DNA of 47,642 nucleotides from Dyella silvatica (lineage in GTDB: Bacteria > Pseudomonadota > Gammaproteobacteria > Xanthomonadales > Rhodanobacteraceae): the NCBI RefSeq assembly GCF_026283955.1, contig NZ_JAPDPE010000024.1, forward strand, positions 1 through 47,642. The letters are read 5' to 3'. Below the pieces are notes generated by a model. The model worked only from the letters and a program-made list of their open reading frames with translations, did no database searches and was not told the origin of the DNA. The position numbers and the translations under genes are program-made. This document shows positions 16,912 to 31,900 of this stretch, one piece after another. Each line of letters starts with the position of its first letter. Position 1 is the first letter of the stretch.

Positions 16912-19900
16912 ATGGTCGCAGTGATTGCAGGGAATGGTCTGGGTCTGGATAACACGTCGCTGACTCAGCTCGGACAGGCATCGGGCGGGCAGGGGGCCAT
17001 CGGCCAGGGCAGGGTCAACCAATATCTCAATGTGGCGAACGGCAATCTCGTGTTGCAGGGGCAAGACCAGGGGCTGATTTTTGACGGTACGCCGCTGAAT
17101 GCTTTGCGCACTTACAACAGCCAAGGTCAGCTCAGTGGCAATCAGGGCTGGTTGTTCGGCTTCGGACAAACGGTCAATGGCCTGAGTGGCACCGTCAATA
17201 CGGTGGGAAGCACCATCGTGCGCACCGGTGATGACGGTTCTGCGGTGACTTACACCTACAACGCCACGCTTGGGGTGTATGTCAGCAGCGGTCAGAGCGG
17301 GGCACAGGACACGCTGGCGTGGAATGCCGCCTCCTCCACCTGGAGCTGGACTGAAAGTAGTACGAGGCAGCAAGAAATCTACAACGCCCATGGCCAGCTG
17401 ACTGCATTGAGTAATGCCGCGACGGGAGCCAGCTATAACTTCAGCTACAGCAATGGGATGCTTAGCCAGGTGGTGGCTGGCGATGGCGACACTCTGATTC
17501 TCGGTTACAACACGGCGAACCAGCTCGTCAACCTTTCGATTCAAGAAGTGCCTCCTGGACAGAGCGCCGCCGTGACGCGCCAGCAGGTAAGTTACAGCTA
17601 CGACAGCCAGGGGCGTTTAAGTGTGGTGACTACCACGCTAGGGTCCGATACCAATAACGGCCTTGGAAGTTACAGCACCGCCTACGGCTACGACGGTACC
17701 AGTGATCGAGTGGCATCCGTCAGTCAAAGTGACGGCACCACTGTCAGCTATACCTATGGACAAAGCCCGCAAGGGCTTTATCGCGTGACCGGGATCATCA
17801 CGGGGAGTGGGGCGGCAGCCCAGGCAATCACCCTGAGCTATGGCAATGGAACCACGACGTTGACCAATGCTTTGGGGCAGGCGTGGGTTTACTCATACAA
17901 CGCCGCTGGTCAGCTGATTTCGATCGCGGCACCTGCAGTCAATGGTGCCAATCCGACGACGCAATACAGCTATGACAGCAGCGGCAACCTGCTGCAGCAG
18001 ACCGATGCCAACGGCGCCATGACCAACTATGGCTACGACACCAACGGTAACGTCCTGAGCGTCGAAAACCCCGACGGAAGTACGATCAGCTACACCTACA
18101 ATGCCGACGATCAGGTGTTGAGCAGGACAACATATACGGTGCCGGCCCAGGGGCGGCAGGGACAGTCGGGCTATGTCGCGCCTAGCGGCACTCAGACTAC
18201 GTACTACATCTATGACACGAGCGATCGCCTGAATTACCTGATCGACGCCACCGGCGCGGTCACTGAGCACGACTACACCGCCACAGCAGCGGGCATTTAT
18301 GTGCTGGCGACGACTCGTCAGTACATGGGGGCAACCTACGGGCTCACTGGGCTGAGCCCAAGTACGCCGCCAACCTTGGCGAATATGCAGGCCTGGGTCG
18401 CAAGCAATTCGGTCCAAAGCACGCTAAGCCAGATGAGCCGCGTGGATTATACCTATGACCTTCGCGGTCAATGGGTGACGAAGACGCAATGGGACACAGT
18501 CGATGCCAATGGCAACGGCGTGTCGGATGCGGCGACCGCCATCACGACGGCGACCCACGATGCGCAAGGCCGTCTGCTGCAAACGGCGACAGAGCGAGGC
18601 GCTACTCGTACGACTTTAGACATCACCAGTTATACCTACGATGGCCTTGGTCGAATCCTCAGCACCAAGGATGCCATTGGCAACGTCACCAGCTATATAT
18701 ACATCGATAGCAGCAATACGTTGACCATTACCCGCGCTAACGGATCAACGCTGACTCAAGTGCGTAATAGCGCAGGGCTGCTCATCAGTACCGAGCAATC
18801 GTCAGGTCCGCAGTCCAATCCTACGACGACCCTGTTGTACAACGCGGCAGGTCAGTCTGTAGCGACAATCAATGGACAGGGAAATACGAGCTACACCTTT
18901 TACGACGCTACAGGCCGTGTAACGGGCACCGTAGACGCGAGTGGACTGGTCACTGCATTCAGTTACGATGCCAGCGGCAATCGGCTTCAGACGATTCAGT
19001 ACGCAACAGCCATCAACACCGCGGGCTGGGTGAGCAATGCCGCACTTACGGCGCAGTACCCGGCGGCGTTGCCGGTTCCCGCGGCAAGCAGTGGCGATCA
19101 CGTCAGCTTGGTCATCTATGACGCTTTCAGTCGACCTGTAGCCACCGTCGATAGCACGGGGGCGGTGACGGTCACGGTGTATGACGCAACGGGGCACGTT
19201 ACGGCGGTAACGCACTACGCCACATTGTTGACCGCGGCTCAAGTGACTGCCTTAGGTGGGTCACCCACGTTAACTGCTTTGCAAGCAGATATCAGTGCAT
19301 CCAGCAGCGACCGTACCAGTCGGACGATTTACGACGCAAATAGCCATCCGATTGCCACGATCGGTACTGGTGGTAACGTCACGATGCTGACTTACGATGC
19401 GTCGGGAAATGCCATTGTCAGCATGGCTTACGCCACGGTACTGACATCAGCGCAAATGACGGCGCTAGGTACGGCGCCAACCCTGAGTGCGCTGCAGGCT
19501 GATCTCAGTCCCAGCAGCAGCGATCAGAAAAGCCTGGCCATCTACGATACGAATAATCATCCGGTGGCGAGTATCGATGCCGTCGGTAACGTGACGATGA
19601 CGACTTACAACAGCGCCGGTCAGATCATCGCCAGCGCGGCCATGACGACGCCATTGACTGCTGCGCAATTGGTTGCGCTGGGCAATACGCCCACGCTGGT
19701 CATGTTGCAGGGGTTTCTCGATACCAATGCAGGTGGTTATTCAACGCCAACGATTTATGACGCCAACGGAAATGCGGTTGGTGTCATTGATGCAGGCGGG
19801 AAGGTCACGATTACCACATACAACGGCGCTGGTAATGCCACGTCGGCGACGCAGTATGCAACAGCCTTGGCGGTTGCGCAGATAGCTGCGCTTGGAAGCG

Positions 19901-22900
19901 CGCCGACACTGTCTGCGCTGCAAGCGGCGGTCAGTCCGAGCGCGGCAGATACCCTTACTCTGACCATCTACGACGCGAACAATCGTATCGTGGGCCAGGT
20001 AGGCGCCAATCTTCAGGCTACGATCACCACGTACGACAATGCTGGCAACGTGATTGCCAGGCGAGGGTATGAGCAGCCGATATCGGCTGCAACGGAGGCC
20101 AGCCTAGGAGGGGCGCCTACGCTAGCCCAATTGCAAGGTGTCATTACGCCGAATGATTCTGACCAAACCTATTTGGCGATCTACGATGCAAGCAATCACC
20201 TTTTGGCAACAGTCAATAATGGCCAGGTCACAACGAATAATTACAATGGCGCGGGCAATATCGCCAACGCCACGACGTATGCAACGGTACTGACTGCAGC
20301 TCAAATAACCGCGCTGGGCAATGCACCTACGTTAGCGGCGCTGCAGGCTGATCTTACCCATGGTGCTAACGATACGGTTATCACGATGGTCTACGATGCA
20401 AGCAATCGCATCGCTGCCACCGTGGATAACAGCGGTAACGTCACGACCACGACTTACGACAGCGCAGGCAATATTTCTGCAAAGACGTATGGCTCGAATA
20501 CGTTGACTACCGCGCAGGTGGCCGCGTTGGGTTCTGCGCCGACACTCGCTGTGCTGTTGGCTGACCTAAGTCCAAGCGTTGGCGATAGCGTCAATCGAAC
20601 CATCTATGACGGCAATAACCGTCCGGTAGCAACCATTGACGACCAGGGTCATGTCACCACAACGACCTATGATGCAGCCGGCCATGTCGCGGCGACGATA
20701 GCGTATGGAAACCCCGTCACCGTCACGCAGCGTGCGGCACTTTCGACATCGCCCACACTGGCCACGCTCACCTCTTTCTTGACTTCCAGTGCAAATGACG
20801 TCGCTCAGGTGTCGATCTACGATGCCAGCAACCATCTTGTTGGAATGGTCGACGCCAATCGCAACGTGTCGACCATGATCTACGATGTTTCCGGTCACCT
20901 GGTTTCGACAACGCATCACACGCCTGCGTTAAGCCTGTTGCAGGCCGAGACGCTTGCCGCATTGCCCACGATGGCTGCCTTGCAGGCTGATCTGAATATC
21001 AACGCCGGCGCCCATCTGATCCAGACGATTTACGATGCATCCGGGCACGTGATTGCCACCATTGGCGCTGACGGCACCGTCAATACTTCGACTTACGATG
21101 CGTCCGGCAACATGGTTGCAACGACACGTTATGCCACACCGTTGGCGGCAGGGCGAAGCTATATAACAACACTGTCCGCTTTGTTGGCTCAGTTAAGCCC
21201 GAGCTCCAGCGACCTTACAACGCATACGATTTATGACCTCAATAATCGCCCTGTGGCGACCATCGATACCACCGGTCATGTCACTACAACAACATATAAC
21301 GTCGCTGGAAGCGTCGCTTCCACGACCAGCTTTACCACGGCTTTGACGACAGCTCAGCTCGCTGAGCTAGGCGGCACGCCGACACAGGTCGCGTTACAGG
21401 CCATAGTCAATGCGACATCCCATGTTATCTATGATGCCGCGGGTCAGGCAGTTGCCATCATCGATCCGCAAGGGGCGGTCAGCTATAACTTCTACGATGC
21501 CGATGGACGCGTGGCAGGCACCGTCGATGAGGCGGGGGCGCTGACTGCCTATGCGTATGATGCTGATGGCCATCGTACGCAAACCATCCAGTACGCGACC
21601 TCGATCAATACATCAGGTTGGGTGAGCAGCGGGGTGCTTACCAGCGGCTTTCCGTCGCTACTTCCCATCCCTGCCGCGAATGCACAAGATCGAATCACGC
21701 AAGTTATTTATGACGTAGCAGGCCGTGTCGTTGCGACAATCGGTGCTACGGGTCAGGTCAGCACCAGCACATTTGATGGTGCAGGCAATACTGTTTCCAG
21801 CACATCTTATGCCACTGCGTTAACAACGTCGCAGCGGACGCTGCTCGGCAGCGCGCCTGGCTTGAAAGCTCTGCAAGCCGATCTGAGTGCCAGCGCAAAC
21901 GATCGTACGATCAGTGCGATCTATGACGCTGATAATCGTGTGGCAGCAACCATTGATGCACAAGGGTATGTCACAACAACCCTTTACGATGCAGCTGGCA
22001 ACGTCGCCACGACGATGGCATACGCAACTCCGCTGACGGCACAGCAGCGGATCAACCTGGGTAGTACTCCCACGTTGGCGACGCTGCAATCAGATCTGAC
22101 GAACAGCCCCGGGGACCAAGTAACGCGCAACTACCACGATGGTCAGGGGCGCCAGGTTGCTCAAGTCGACGCGGATGGTTTTCTGACCATAACAACGTAT
22201 GACGAGACGCTGCGCAACGTCACGTCGGCCCGGTATGCGACATCATTGACGGCCGCCCAGCTGAGTGCGTTGAACGGGCATGAAAGTGCTGCTGTTCTTG
22301 TCGGCTTGCTCGGCGCTATAGCTGCCAACGAAGTCACACGGTCGACTTACAACGCCGACAATCAGCTATTGAGCAAGGCTGATCCTGACGGGGTGACGAC
22401 CACTTATTTTTACGACAACATGGGGCTAGTCCATCTAACGATGGCCATGCCACTCCATGGCATACCTAAAAGCACGTCAACGACTTATGACGCTTTTGGC
22501 AACGTCATCGCCAAGGTGAATGAAAATTATCTGACGAGCACCATGACGGTGGACGCGTTGGGCAGAAGAACCTCGATTACCGATGTAGAGGGAAATGCGA
22601 CATACACCTATTACGACGCTGCCGGCAGGGTGATTTACTCCGTACAAGGTGAACCCAATGGCAGTGTCTCCAACAGCTACGGCGAAGTAATCGCGTATAC
22701 CTATAACGCATTCGGTGAGGTGCTGACAGAAACGCGTTATGCGGCCAAGTTGAACCTGGCCTCCGCAGGATTGACAGCAGCTACCCCACTGGCAACGGTT
22801 GCCGCACTGGTTAACGGGCTGTCTGCTCCAGGCGGCGATGCAAACGCCGTAAAAACGATGACCTATACCGGCGATGGTCAGATATCGACCATGACCGACG

Positions 22901-25900
22901 GTGATGGCTTTCAAACAACGTACAGCTATGACGCTTTCGGTGATTTGGTTCAAACGACGCAACAATTGAGCTCGCCTGGCACGGCGTTGGCATCGGGCAA
23001 TAGCACGACGACGCAATACGGCTACGATGCGCGCGGCGAGCGCACGAGTGAAATCGATGCCCTAGGTACGTCGATGGCGCGTCATACGAGCAATGATTAC
23101 GACGCGTTTGGACGTGTTATCCGTAGAACCGATGGTAATGGGAATACCGCTACCTATAGCTACGACCCGCTGGGTCGGCAGATCGATATCAGCCAGAGCG
23201 TGCAGGGGCGAGTTCTTCACCAGCAGGCTACTTACGATGCCTTTGGGCAGGTGCTGACGCAGACCGATGCGCTCGGTCATGCCACGACATATCAGTACGA
23301 TGTGGCAAATCGCACCACCATCGTGACGACGCCCGATGGCGTCAAGATGACCACGATCGAGGATGGTTTTGGTCATGCCGTGAGCGTGACCGATAGTGCC
23401 GGGAATACCACGACCTACTCGTACGATGGTGTCGGTGAACTGGTCACGGTGACCGATGCGCTTAATGTCATCAGGAGCACGAGTCTGCAAAGTGGTGGTG
23501 GTCGTATCGTCGATACCACCGACCAGGCTGGGGAAGTGGTCGTGACGTACGATGCCGCCGGTCGGGTGTTGACGCGCGTAGTCGATCCCAAGGATTCAGT
23601 CGACCCCAATGGTCTCAATCTGGTTACTACCTATACCTATGATGGTGTTGGTCGTGAGCTGAGTGTGACTGATCCAAGCGGAGTGGTGACTTACTTCAGC
23701 TACGACGCATCGGGTCGTGTTCTAAGCCAGGTGCAGGACGCTGGTGCTGGCGAACTTAATCTCACCACGACCTATAGCTACGACGGCCAGGGTCGGGTGC
23801 TGATGGCCACCGTCGGGTCGGGCACTTCGGGGGCCAGCACGACGCAATATGTCTATGACGCGCTTGGCCGATTGGTGCAGAAAACCGTCGATCCCACTGG
23901 ACTTCAACAGACGACCAGTTATTCATACGACGCAAACAACAATCTGGTCCAGCTGACTGACCCGAGCGGTAATGCGACGTATACGATTTATAACGAGGCT
24001 AACGAGGCTGTTTACAGCATCGCGCCAACGGGAGCACAAGGTTCGAGTCAAGGCATCGTTACGCAATATGGGTATGACGCGGATGGCCATGTGGTGGCTA
24101 CCCATGTCTACTCGACGCCGGTGAGCGTCAGTAGTCTTGGCGCGCTCGCCAATGGCGGTGTCGCTGCCAATCTCGCTATTGGCGCTACGCTGGTTTCAGG
24201 TGCTGCGACTGCAAGTGATGCAATCAGTTATCAGGTATTCGATGCCGATGGGCGTCTGCAGTACACGATTGATCCCACTGGGGCTGTTACCGAAACACGC
24301 TATAACGCATTGGGGCAGGTTTCTGAAACCTTGGCCTATGCGACGCCTGTCAGCGTGTCTTCAACGCTGGGCGCTGCCTTGTTTGCCGGTACGGTGCAGT
24401 CCGGAGATTTGCAGAATGCGTTGGGCGCTGCCGGTGATAGTGATACCACCACGCGAGTCACGTACACCTACTACGATGGCGACGGGCGTGTGGTCTACAC
24501 GGTGACGCCGAATCTGATCAGTGGCGTGTTGGGCGCAGCCGTCAGCCAGCTGCAGTACGACCTGGCGGGCCGCGTCGTCAGTACCATCGTCTACGGCTTG
24601 CCGTTGCCGATGAGCAGTGTGGGCGCCAGTGCTACGACGGCCTCGATCGCCCAGGCTCTTGCACAAGTGGAGACGGCTTCAACCACGCGCAGTACACAGT
24701 CTGTTTACAACGGAGCCAATGAGAAGGTTGCGCAGATCGATCCGAATGGCAACGTCAGCTATACCTTCTACGATGCCAACGGAAGGGTATCGGCGACGGT
24801 GGATGCGGCGGGTGGAGTAGTGCAGTACACCCGCGACACATTGGGCCGGGCTATTCAGCAGGTGGCCTATATTCGGGCAGTCAGCACCGCAGGTTGGTTA
24901 GCCAACGGGGCGGTGACGGTTACTGTTGCGGCCACGATGCCGCTGACACCAGATGGTCGTCTGACGCAGTACACCTATGATGCCTTGGGGCGCCTGTCGT
25001 CCGTCACTCATTACTCGCAACCGCCTGGCATGGGTAGCCCTGTAGATGGCGATACGCTTACCTACTTTTACGATATGGCATCTCGTGTTGTGCATACGAC
25101 GGATGTCGATCTCAGTGGAAGCGCCGCGACTCGAGCAACCAGTTTTTTCTATGACGCAAATGGCCGCACTATCGGTACGCTGGATGCAAACGGCTATTTG
25201 ACCACCCGCAGCTACGATGCGGCTGGCCGGCTCGTGCAGACCGTGGCTTATGCCACCGCGACAAACCCCTCTTTGCGGGGTGCTTACGCTACCTTGACGC
25301 CATTGGTCCCCGCATCATCAGGCTCGGATCAGGTCACGACGAACTACTACGACGCACGCGGCAATGTGTCGGGCGTGCTGGACGCGGACGGCTATTTCAC
25401 GCAGTACACCTACGATCAAAACAATCGTCAGTTGACCAGCACGCGTTATGGCACGGTCGTTTCTGCAGCGAACCGCACCAGTCTGGTCGCTATTACGGCG
25501 GTGCTCGCCGGTACGGCTGCCGAAACCACGACCAGAAGCTATGACACCTATGGTGACGTGCTTAGTGCGCAGAACGCCGAGGGAACGGTTACTCAATACG
25601 CCTACGATTCCATGGGGCGCGTACTGCAAGAATCCGTGGCACCGGGCACGACGGATGCTCGCATCATGGGGACGACCTACGATGCGTTCGGCAATATTGC
25701 CAGTACAACGGATGGCGTTGGCGCTGTATCGAGGTATGCCTACGATCTATCGGGCAATAAAACGTCGATAACTGATGCGAGTGGCAATAGCACGTGGTAC
25801 GTCTATGACTTGAAGGGGCGCTTGGTCTACACGGTTAGAGGTATCGCCGATGCTTCAGGAAAGCAAAACGCGCTGGGTGAGGTCAGCGAAACCGATTACG

Positions 25901-28900
25901 ACGTATTTGGGGATGCATTAAAGACGACGGTGTATGCGGGGCTTATCCCGCTTAGTGCGGGTTTTGCCCCAACCGTGGCTTCGATGACAAGCGCCGTAAC
26001 GGCAATGCCTGGAACCGGACATGACCAGGACGATCAAGTCAGGTACCAATATGATATGGAGGGTAATGTTGTCTTCAAGTCTGATGGAGACTTCAATGTA
26101 ACTCAGTTTGCATATGATGGTTTCGGCGACCTTATTACCCGTACCAGGCAGCAAATTGGAAGCTTTAATTTTTCATCTGCTTCGACATTGAGCAGATCGG
26201 GTGTTCATATTTTTTCACGTCCAGCACCTATTACTAACTTTATCACCAAGTATAGCTACGACGCCTTAGGTCATATGACCGACCAATTCGATGAGTCTAT
26301 TAGCTCAAGTAATGTCACTACTAATCTGCGTGAACTTCAATGGTCCTATGATGCTTTTGGTCGTGCAGTAGCCTATGTTGACGGCAATGGCGCCACCACA
26401 ACCTACGGTTATGACAGCCTCAATCGAGAACTGACTCAAAGCCTCTCCGTATCGGGTGCGGTGCGCACCGTTGCGACAACGTACGATGCTTATGGTCGCG
26501 TGCTCAGCAAGGCTGATGCGCTCGGCCTGATGACGTTGTATGCCTACGACGATGTCCATCGCAGCATAACGGTTACCAGCCCAGGTGGGCTCGTGACGAC
26601 GACCGTGCACAGCCGTGAAGGTCAAGACATCGCCATCACCGATGCGGGCGGCAATACCACCAGCTACCATTACGATGGCGATGGTCGCCTCTTGCAAACG
26701 TCACACCCTGACGGTGGGGTTGTCGTCAATCACTACGACTCATTAGGTAATCTGATTCAGACGCAAGATGCCGATGGGCATGTCATCACTTATGCCTACG
26801 ATGCGGCCGGCCGCGTGCTTACCCAGACGGTTGACCCGGCCGGGTTGAAGCTGGTGACGACCTACACCTACGACGGTCGGGGTCTGAAGATCTCTGAAGT
26901 CGATCCCAATGGTGCAGTCACCACCTACGATCACGATGGCAACGGTAATGTCGGCACGATGGTCGAGGATGCGGGTGCCGCCGCGACTGCGCTTAATGTC
27001 AGTACAAGCTACGTATACAATATTAATAATGAAATTATTAATAGTTCTACGACTTCTTCGTTAGATCCATCGGGCTCTTCCAATCTTTATCAATACGATG
27101 GTCTGGGTCGTCTGATTAATGAGCAGTTGCAGACGGGTCAGGCGTCTTCTATCAAGTATAGCTATGACGCCAACGGCAATGTCGTCAAGAAAATCGACGG
27201 AAGCGGAAGCACATACTATTTCTACAATGAAGCGAACGAGCGAATCTATGCCTTGACGGACGTGGGCGGAGGCCCCGGCGTCGAGGGGTCGCTTCCCGAC
27301 TTTGGTGCGATTACTCAGTATTGGTATAACGCCGACGGCCAACTTACCGGCACGCGGCAATACACAACGACTATTTCGTCATCGAGCCTGTCCGCTATCG
27401 TGAGGAATCTCCCTGTTTCATCGGGGGGCATCGAGGCAGCACTAAGCAGTGTCGCTTCTGTGGTAATCCCCGGCGTCGACGATCCGGTTTCCTATAAGGT
27501 GTACAACTCAAGCGGACAGCTGCAGTACACCATCGATCCGTCAGGGGCCGTCGTTGAGGCTCGCTACAACTCCGCAGGTCAGGTATCCGAAACACTGGCC
27601 TATGCACAGACCGTTAGCACCACGCCTGCTTTGGTTGCGGCGCTGTTAGCGGGGACGGTGTCCGCCAAGGATATTCAGTCAATCCTGGCATCGGCACAGA
27701 ACAGCGAAGCTTCGGCGCGCATCACTTATACCTATTACGACAGCATGGGGCGTGTGCGCTTCAGTATCAGTAATGCATCGGTGGGTGGTCAGGGCGGTGG
27801 TCTGGTCAAAGAGACCCGATACGATGCCGATGGCAATGTCGTCGCCCAGCTTCAATATGGCACGTTGATTGCTCCTTCATCATGGGGTGGTACAGCCAGC
27901 ACAAGTTCGATAAGTCAGTTGCTCGCCAGCATCACGAATGTGCAGGTCACCCAGGCAATCTACGATCAGGCCGGAAGGCAGGTCTATGTCGTTGATGCGC
28001 TTCATCAGGTCACCGAAACTCGTTACGACGGCGATAACCGGGTTACCTGGACGCTGCATTACGCGAATGCGATACCCGCGGCGACAGTATTGACCGTGGC
28101 AGCCGTTGCGGCAGCTGTGCAAGTGGCAAATCCTGACGCCACTAGCGTTCGCGGAGTCGGTAGCGTCTATGACAAAGCAGGCAATGTCATACAGACACTA
28201 GATACATTGAGCACGACGCCCAGTGCGATCTACACCTACGATGCGATAGGTCTGAAGACCTCTTATACCAACCGTGATGGACAAACCTGGACCTATGCCT
28301 ACGACAGCTATGGCAACCTCATTCGGGAGACAAGCCCTGCGGTAGCGGTAGCCACCTACGGTAGCGATGGTTCCTATACGGGGGCGACACAGCAAGCGCT
28401 GGTCACCTTCTACAGTTATTACAGCAGTGGTCTCGTCAAATTCAAGACCGAAGCCTATGGACTGGCACAGGCTCGCCAAACCCAGTACAGCTATGACAAT
28501 ACGGGAAATCTGACCCGGATCTCGCAAGTGGATCCCGGCGTCATCAATCCCGCGACGGGTTTGTTGGTGGCGACTGGCAATCAGCTTGTCAATGTCACGA
28601 CTTACAGCGCGCTGGGTCAGGCAGTGAGCAACCGAGTGCAAGAGAACTACCCGACTTACAAGGTCTATGACCTGGATGGTCGATTGGCCTATGACATTGA
28701 CGCAAATGGTTATGTCACCGGATATCAGTACGACGCTTACGGTGAACAAACTGCGGTTACGCGCTATGCGCAGGCGATTGATCACTCCTTGTTGGCTAAC
28801 GGGTCTCAGTCCCCAAGCAAGGAGCAGGTGCAGGCCTTGCTGGTGACATCATCGGCGGATCGCGTTGTCTCAACGACCTACGACAGCCTTGGCAATAAAT

Positions 28901-31900
28901 TGTCGGTAATCGAGCCGGCCGTCACTTATACCAAGAGCGACGGCAGTACCGCCGTAGGTTCACCGACGACGACCTATACCTATGACGCCTATGGCAACGT
29001 CACCAGCCAGGCGGTATTGGTACAAGGTGACCCTGCCCAGGGCACTGCGATTTGGGCGACCACCTACAACTACTACGACGCGCTCGGTCACAAGACCATG
29101 TCGGTCGATCCGATGGGCTATGTCAGTACCTGGAGCTATAACGCCTTCGGTGATGTCACCAGCACCACCGATTGGGCCACCGCCATTTCGACCAGTGGCC
29201 TGGTGGCCGGTGGCGCACAGCCAGCGAATCCTCCAGCAGGTAACCCCGCCACGACCGGGGCTGATCGAACCACCCAGACCACCTACGACAACGATGGTCG
29301 AAAGCTCAGCGAATCGGTACTGCGAACCTACGTCAATGCCAGCGGCGCGACGGTGCAAGGCTTTGTCACCACCACGTATGGTCACGACGGCGAAAATCGT
29401 GTCACCACGGTCACGCAGAACGGTCAAACCATCACCACGCAGTACGACGCCCTGGGTCGAATACTCAGCGTGACAGCACCGCAAGAGCGTGTGCTGGTAA
29501 GCAACTGGCAGGCGCTGCTGGCGGCCAACCCGGTGCTCGATCTGACCAGTGCGTCGTTGTACATCATGGCCTCTCAGGTGATGAGCTACACCTACGACGC
29601 CTTCGGTAACAAGTTGGTGCAGACGCAGAGTTCCACGGGCTCCAGTCAAGCGGTAAGCACGTATTACCAATACGACAATGCCAATCGGCTTGTGGCCAGT
29701 CTCACGCCGTTGGATGGCAGTTTGCCGAACTGGACATCGAGCCAGGCCAAGTACATGACGTACGACAGCAGTGGCAATCTGTTGAGTACGATCTCGACAC
29801 TGACGGGCGAGGACAATTCAACAGTCACCGTGCAGACGAGCAATGTCTATGACGACGACAACCTGCTGATAGGTACCACCACCTCACGCTCTGGCATACC
29901 CACCCCGGACAGCATCACCAAGACGCAATACAACGCGTTTGGCGAGGTCATCAGTGCCGGTGATGGAGTCATCGCCGCTGCCGTCACCAGCTATGACAAC
30001 GCGGGCTGCCGACTCACGGCGACCGATCCCAAAACGGGTGTGTTGCATACCTACGGTTACAATCTTGCTCATCAGCTGATCATCGATGCCGTTCCACTCT
30101 CCGCGTCGGGCGGTACGGTCTGGACCAAGTACACCCGCGACCTGGATGGCCGGGCGATTGCCGAGCAGGTGCCCAGTACAAATGCCGCGACGGGCGAGAA
30201 TGCCGGAACGCTTTCGGCGGCATACGATCACTGGGGCAATGTGCTGTCGTCCACCGATGCTGCCGGTAACACCACGACCTATACCTATAACGAGCGCAAC
30301 CAGGTCATCACGCAGGCAGGTCCCGCCGTCTCCGTGGTGGACATGCATGGGGTCAGCACCTTATCGACACCGACCAAGACCTCGGCCTACGACATCAACG
30401 ATAACCTCGTTGCTGTTACTGACGAGAACGGCAACGTCACACGCACGACTTACGATACGGTGCGCCAGTTGGTGCAAACCACCGATGGTGCCGGTGCAAC
30501 CTCCTATGTGGCCTACGATGCCTTGGGTAACGAGGTGGCTGACCAGGATGGTATCGGCCATGTCACCTTCAAGAACGTCGATGCCTTGGGGCGGGTCGTG
30601 CAACAAGGCGACTTCGTGCTTTCGGCCGATGGCAAATCCCGCGTCGCGACGTGGCGGCAGGCCTATGTGCTCGATCAGGGTGGCAATCGCCTGGTGACCT
30701 ATGACGGTATGGGCAGTGCTTATCTGCAGAGCGGGGACGCAACCAACGCCGCGCTGCATGCCAATTTCTACGGTTATGACAGCCAGGGGCGTGTGCAGTG
30801 GAGTCAGGGTGCGGCACAGCGCGCTGCCAGCACCTTCAATGTGCATGGCCTGCAAGGCGGTTCGTGGACGCAAGCCATTCCTAATGCCGATTTTTCACAG
30901 GGTGCTACCGGCTGGACCCCTGGCCCAGGCTGGTCCGTAGGTAATTTCGGGACTGGCCCGTACGGCCCTTGGACGGCGTCCTTCGGCGGATCTGGTAGCA
31001 GCACCGCGTTCATGTTCAACAACAATCGCGTCCCCGTGGTTCCAGGCCAGAGCATTACGGCCTGGGGCTGGTTCGTAGTGAACGGCGATCATGGTGGTGG
31101 CGCGATTCAAATCACCTGGTTCGATGCCAACGGTAATTCGCTTGGTGGCCCCAATAGCCAAGACATCGTGTCGGCGGGTAATGGGGCGGGTAAGTCGACC
31201 CTGACGGGTACGGCTCCAGCCGGAGCGGCCTGGGCAGAGATTGGCGTTGGGGCGACCAACGACAGCGGCTCAACAATCAATACCAGCGGAGTCGGTTGGA
31301 GCTACGTGCCGCCTGCATGGGCCACCAGCACCGGTGCGGATGGTTCACCCATCGTTACCTTGCCTAGCGGAAGCTTTTCGCAGCAGCCGACCAATCCGGA
31401 TTTCGAGAATGGCGACAGCGGCTGGAATATGGGCACGGGTTGGTCCACACACACCCAGTCCAATACCTCCAATGGCTCTTGGGTTGCTAACTACACCGGC
31501 AACGGTTCGGCCCTGATGGTCAACCAGGATCGAGTGCCGGTAACGGCCGGGCAGAGCATTTCTGCGTCGATCCAGGTTTCTCTCTATCTGGCGCCTAGTG
31601 GTGCGGCGGCTTCCGGTGCGGTGGCTATCCAATGGTTCGATGCTGCGGGCAACGTGATCAGCACCAGCATGGGCAATGTGGTCAATAACGATAGTCAGGG
31701 CGACTGGCGCACTTCCAGCCTCACGGCTACGGCGCCTCCCGGCGCGGCCTTTGCGGCGCTGGCTGCCTATGGCAGCGCCAATGGCATCGGCAATGTGAAT
31801 GTGGATGCGGCGGTATGGAATTACCAATACATTGCGCCCACGCCCACCGGCGTGGTGCAAACCACCTACATCTACGATCGAGACGGCAATCTCGCCAGTG

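Noticed and set aside
19111-22341. CRISPR array
   Set aside because: The 213-base period is far too long, units are diverged, and they are translated in frame as part of rhs.
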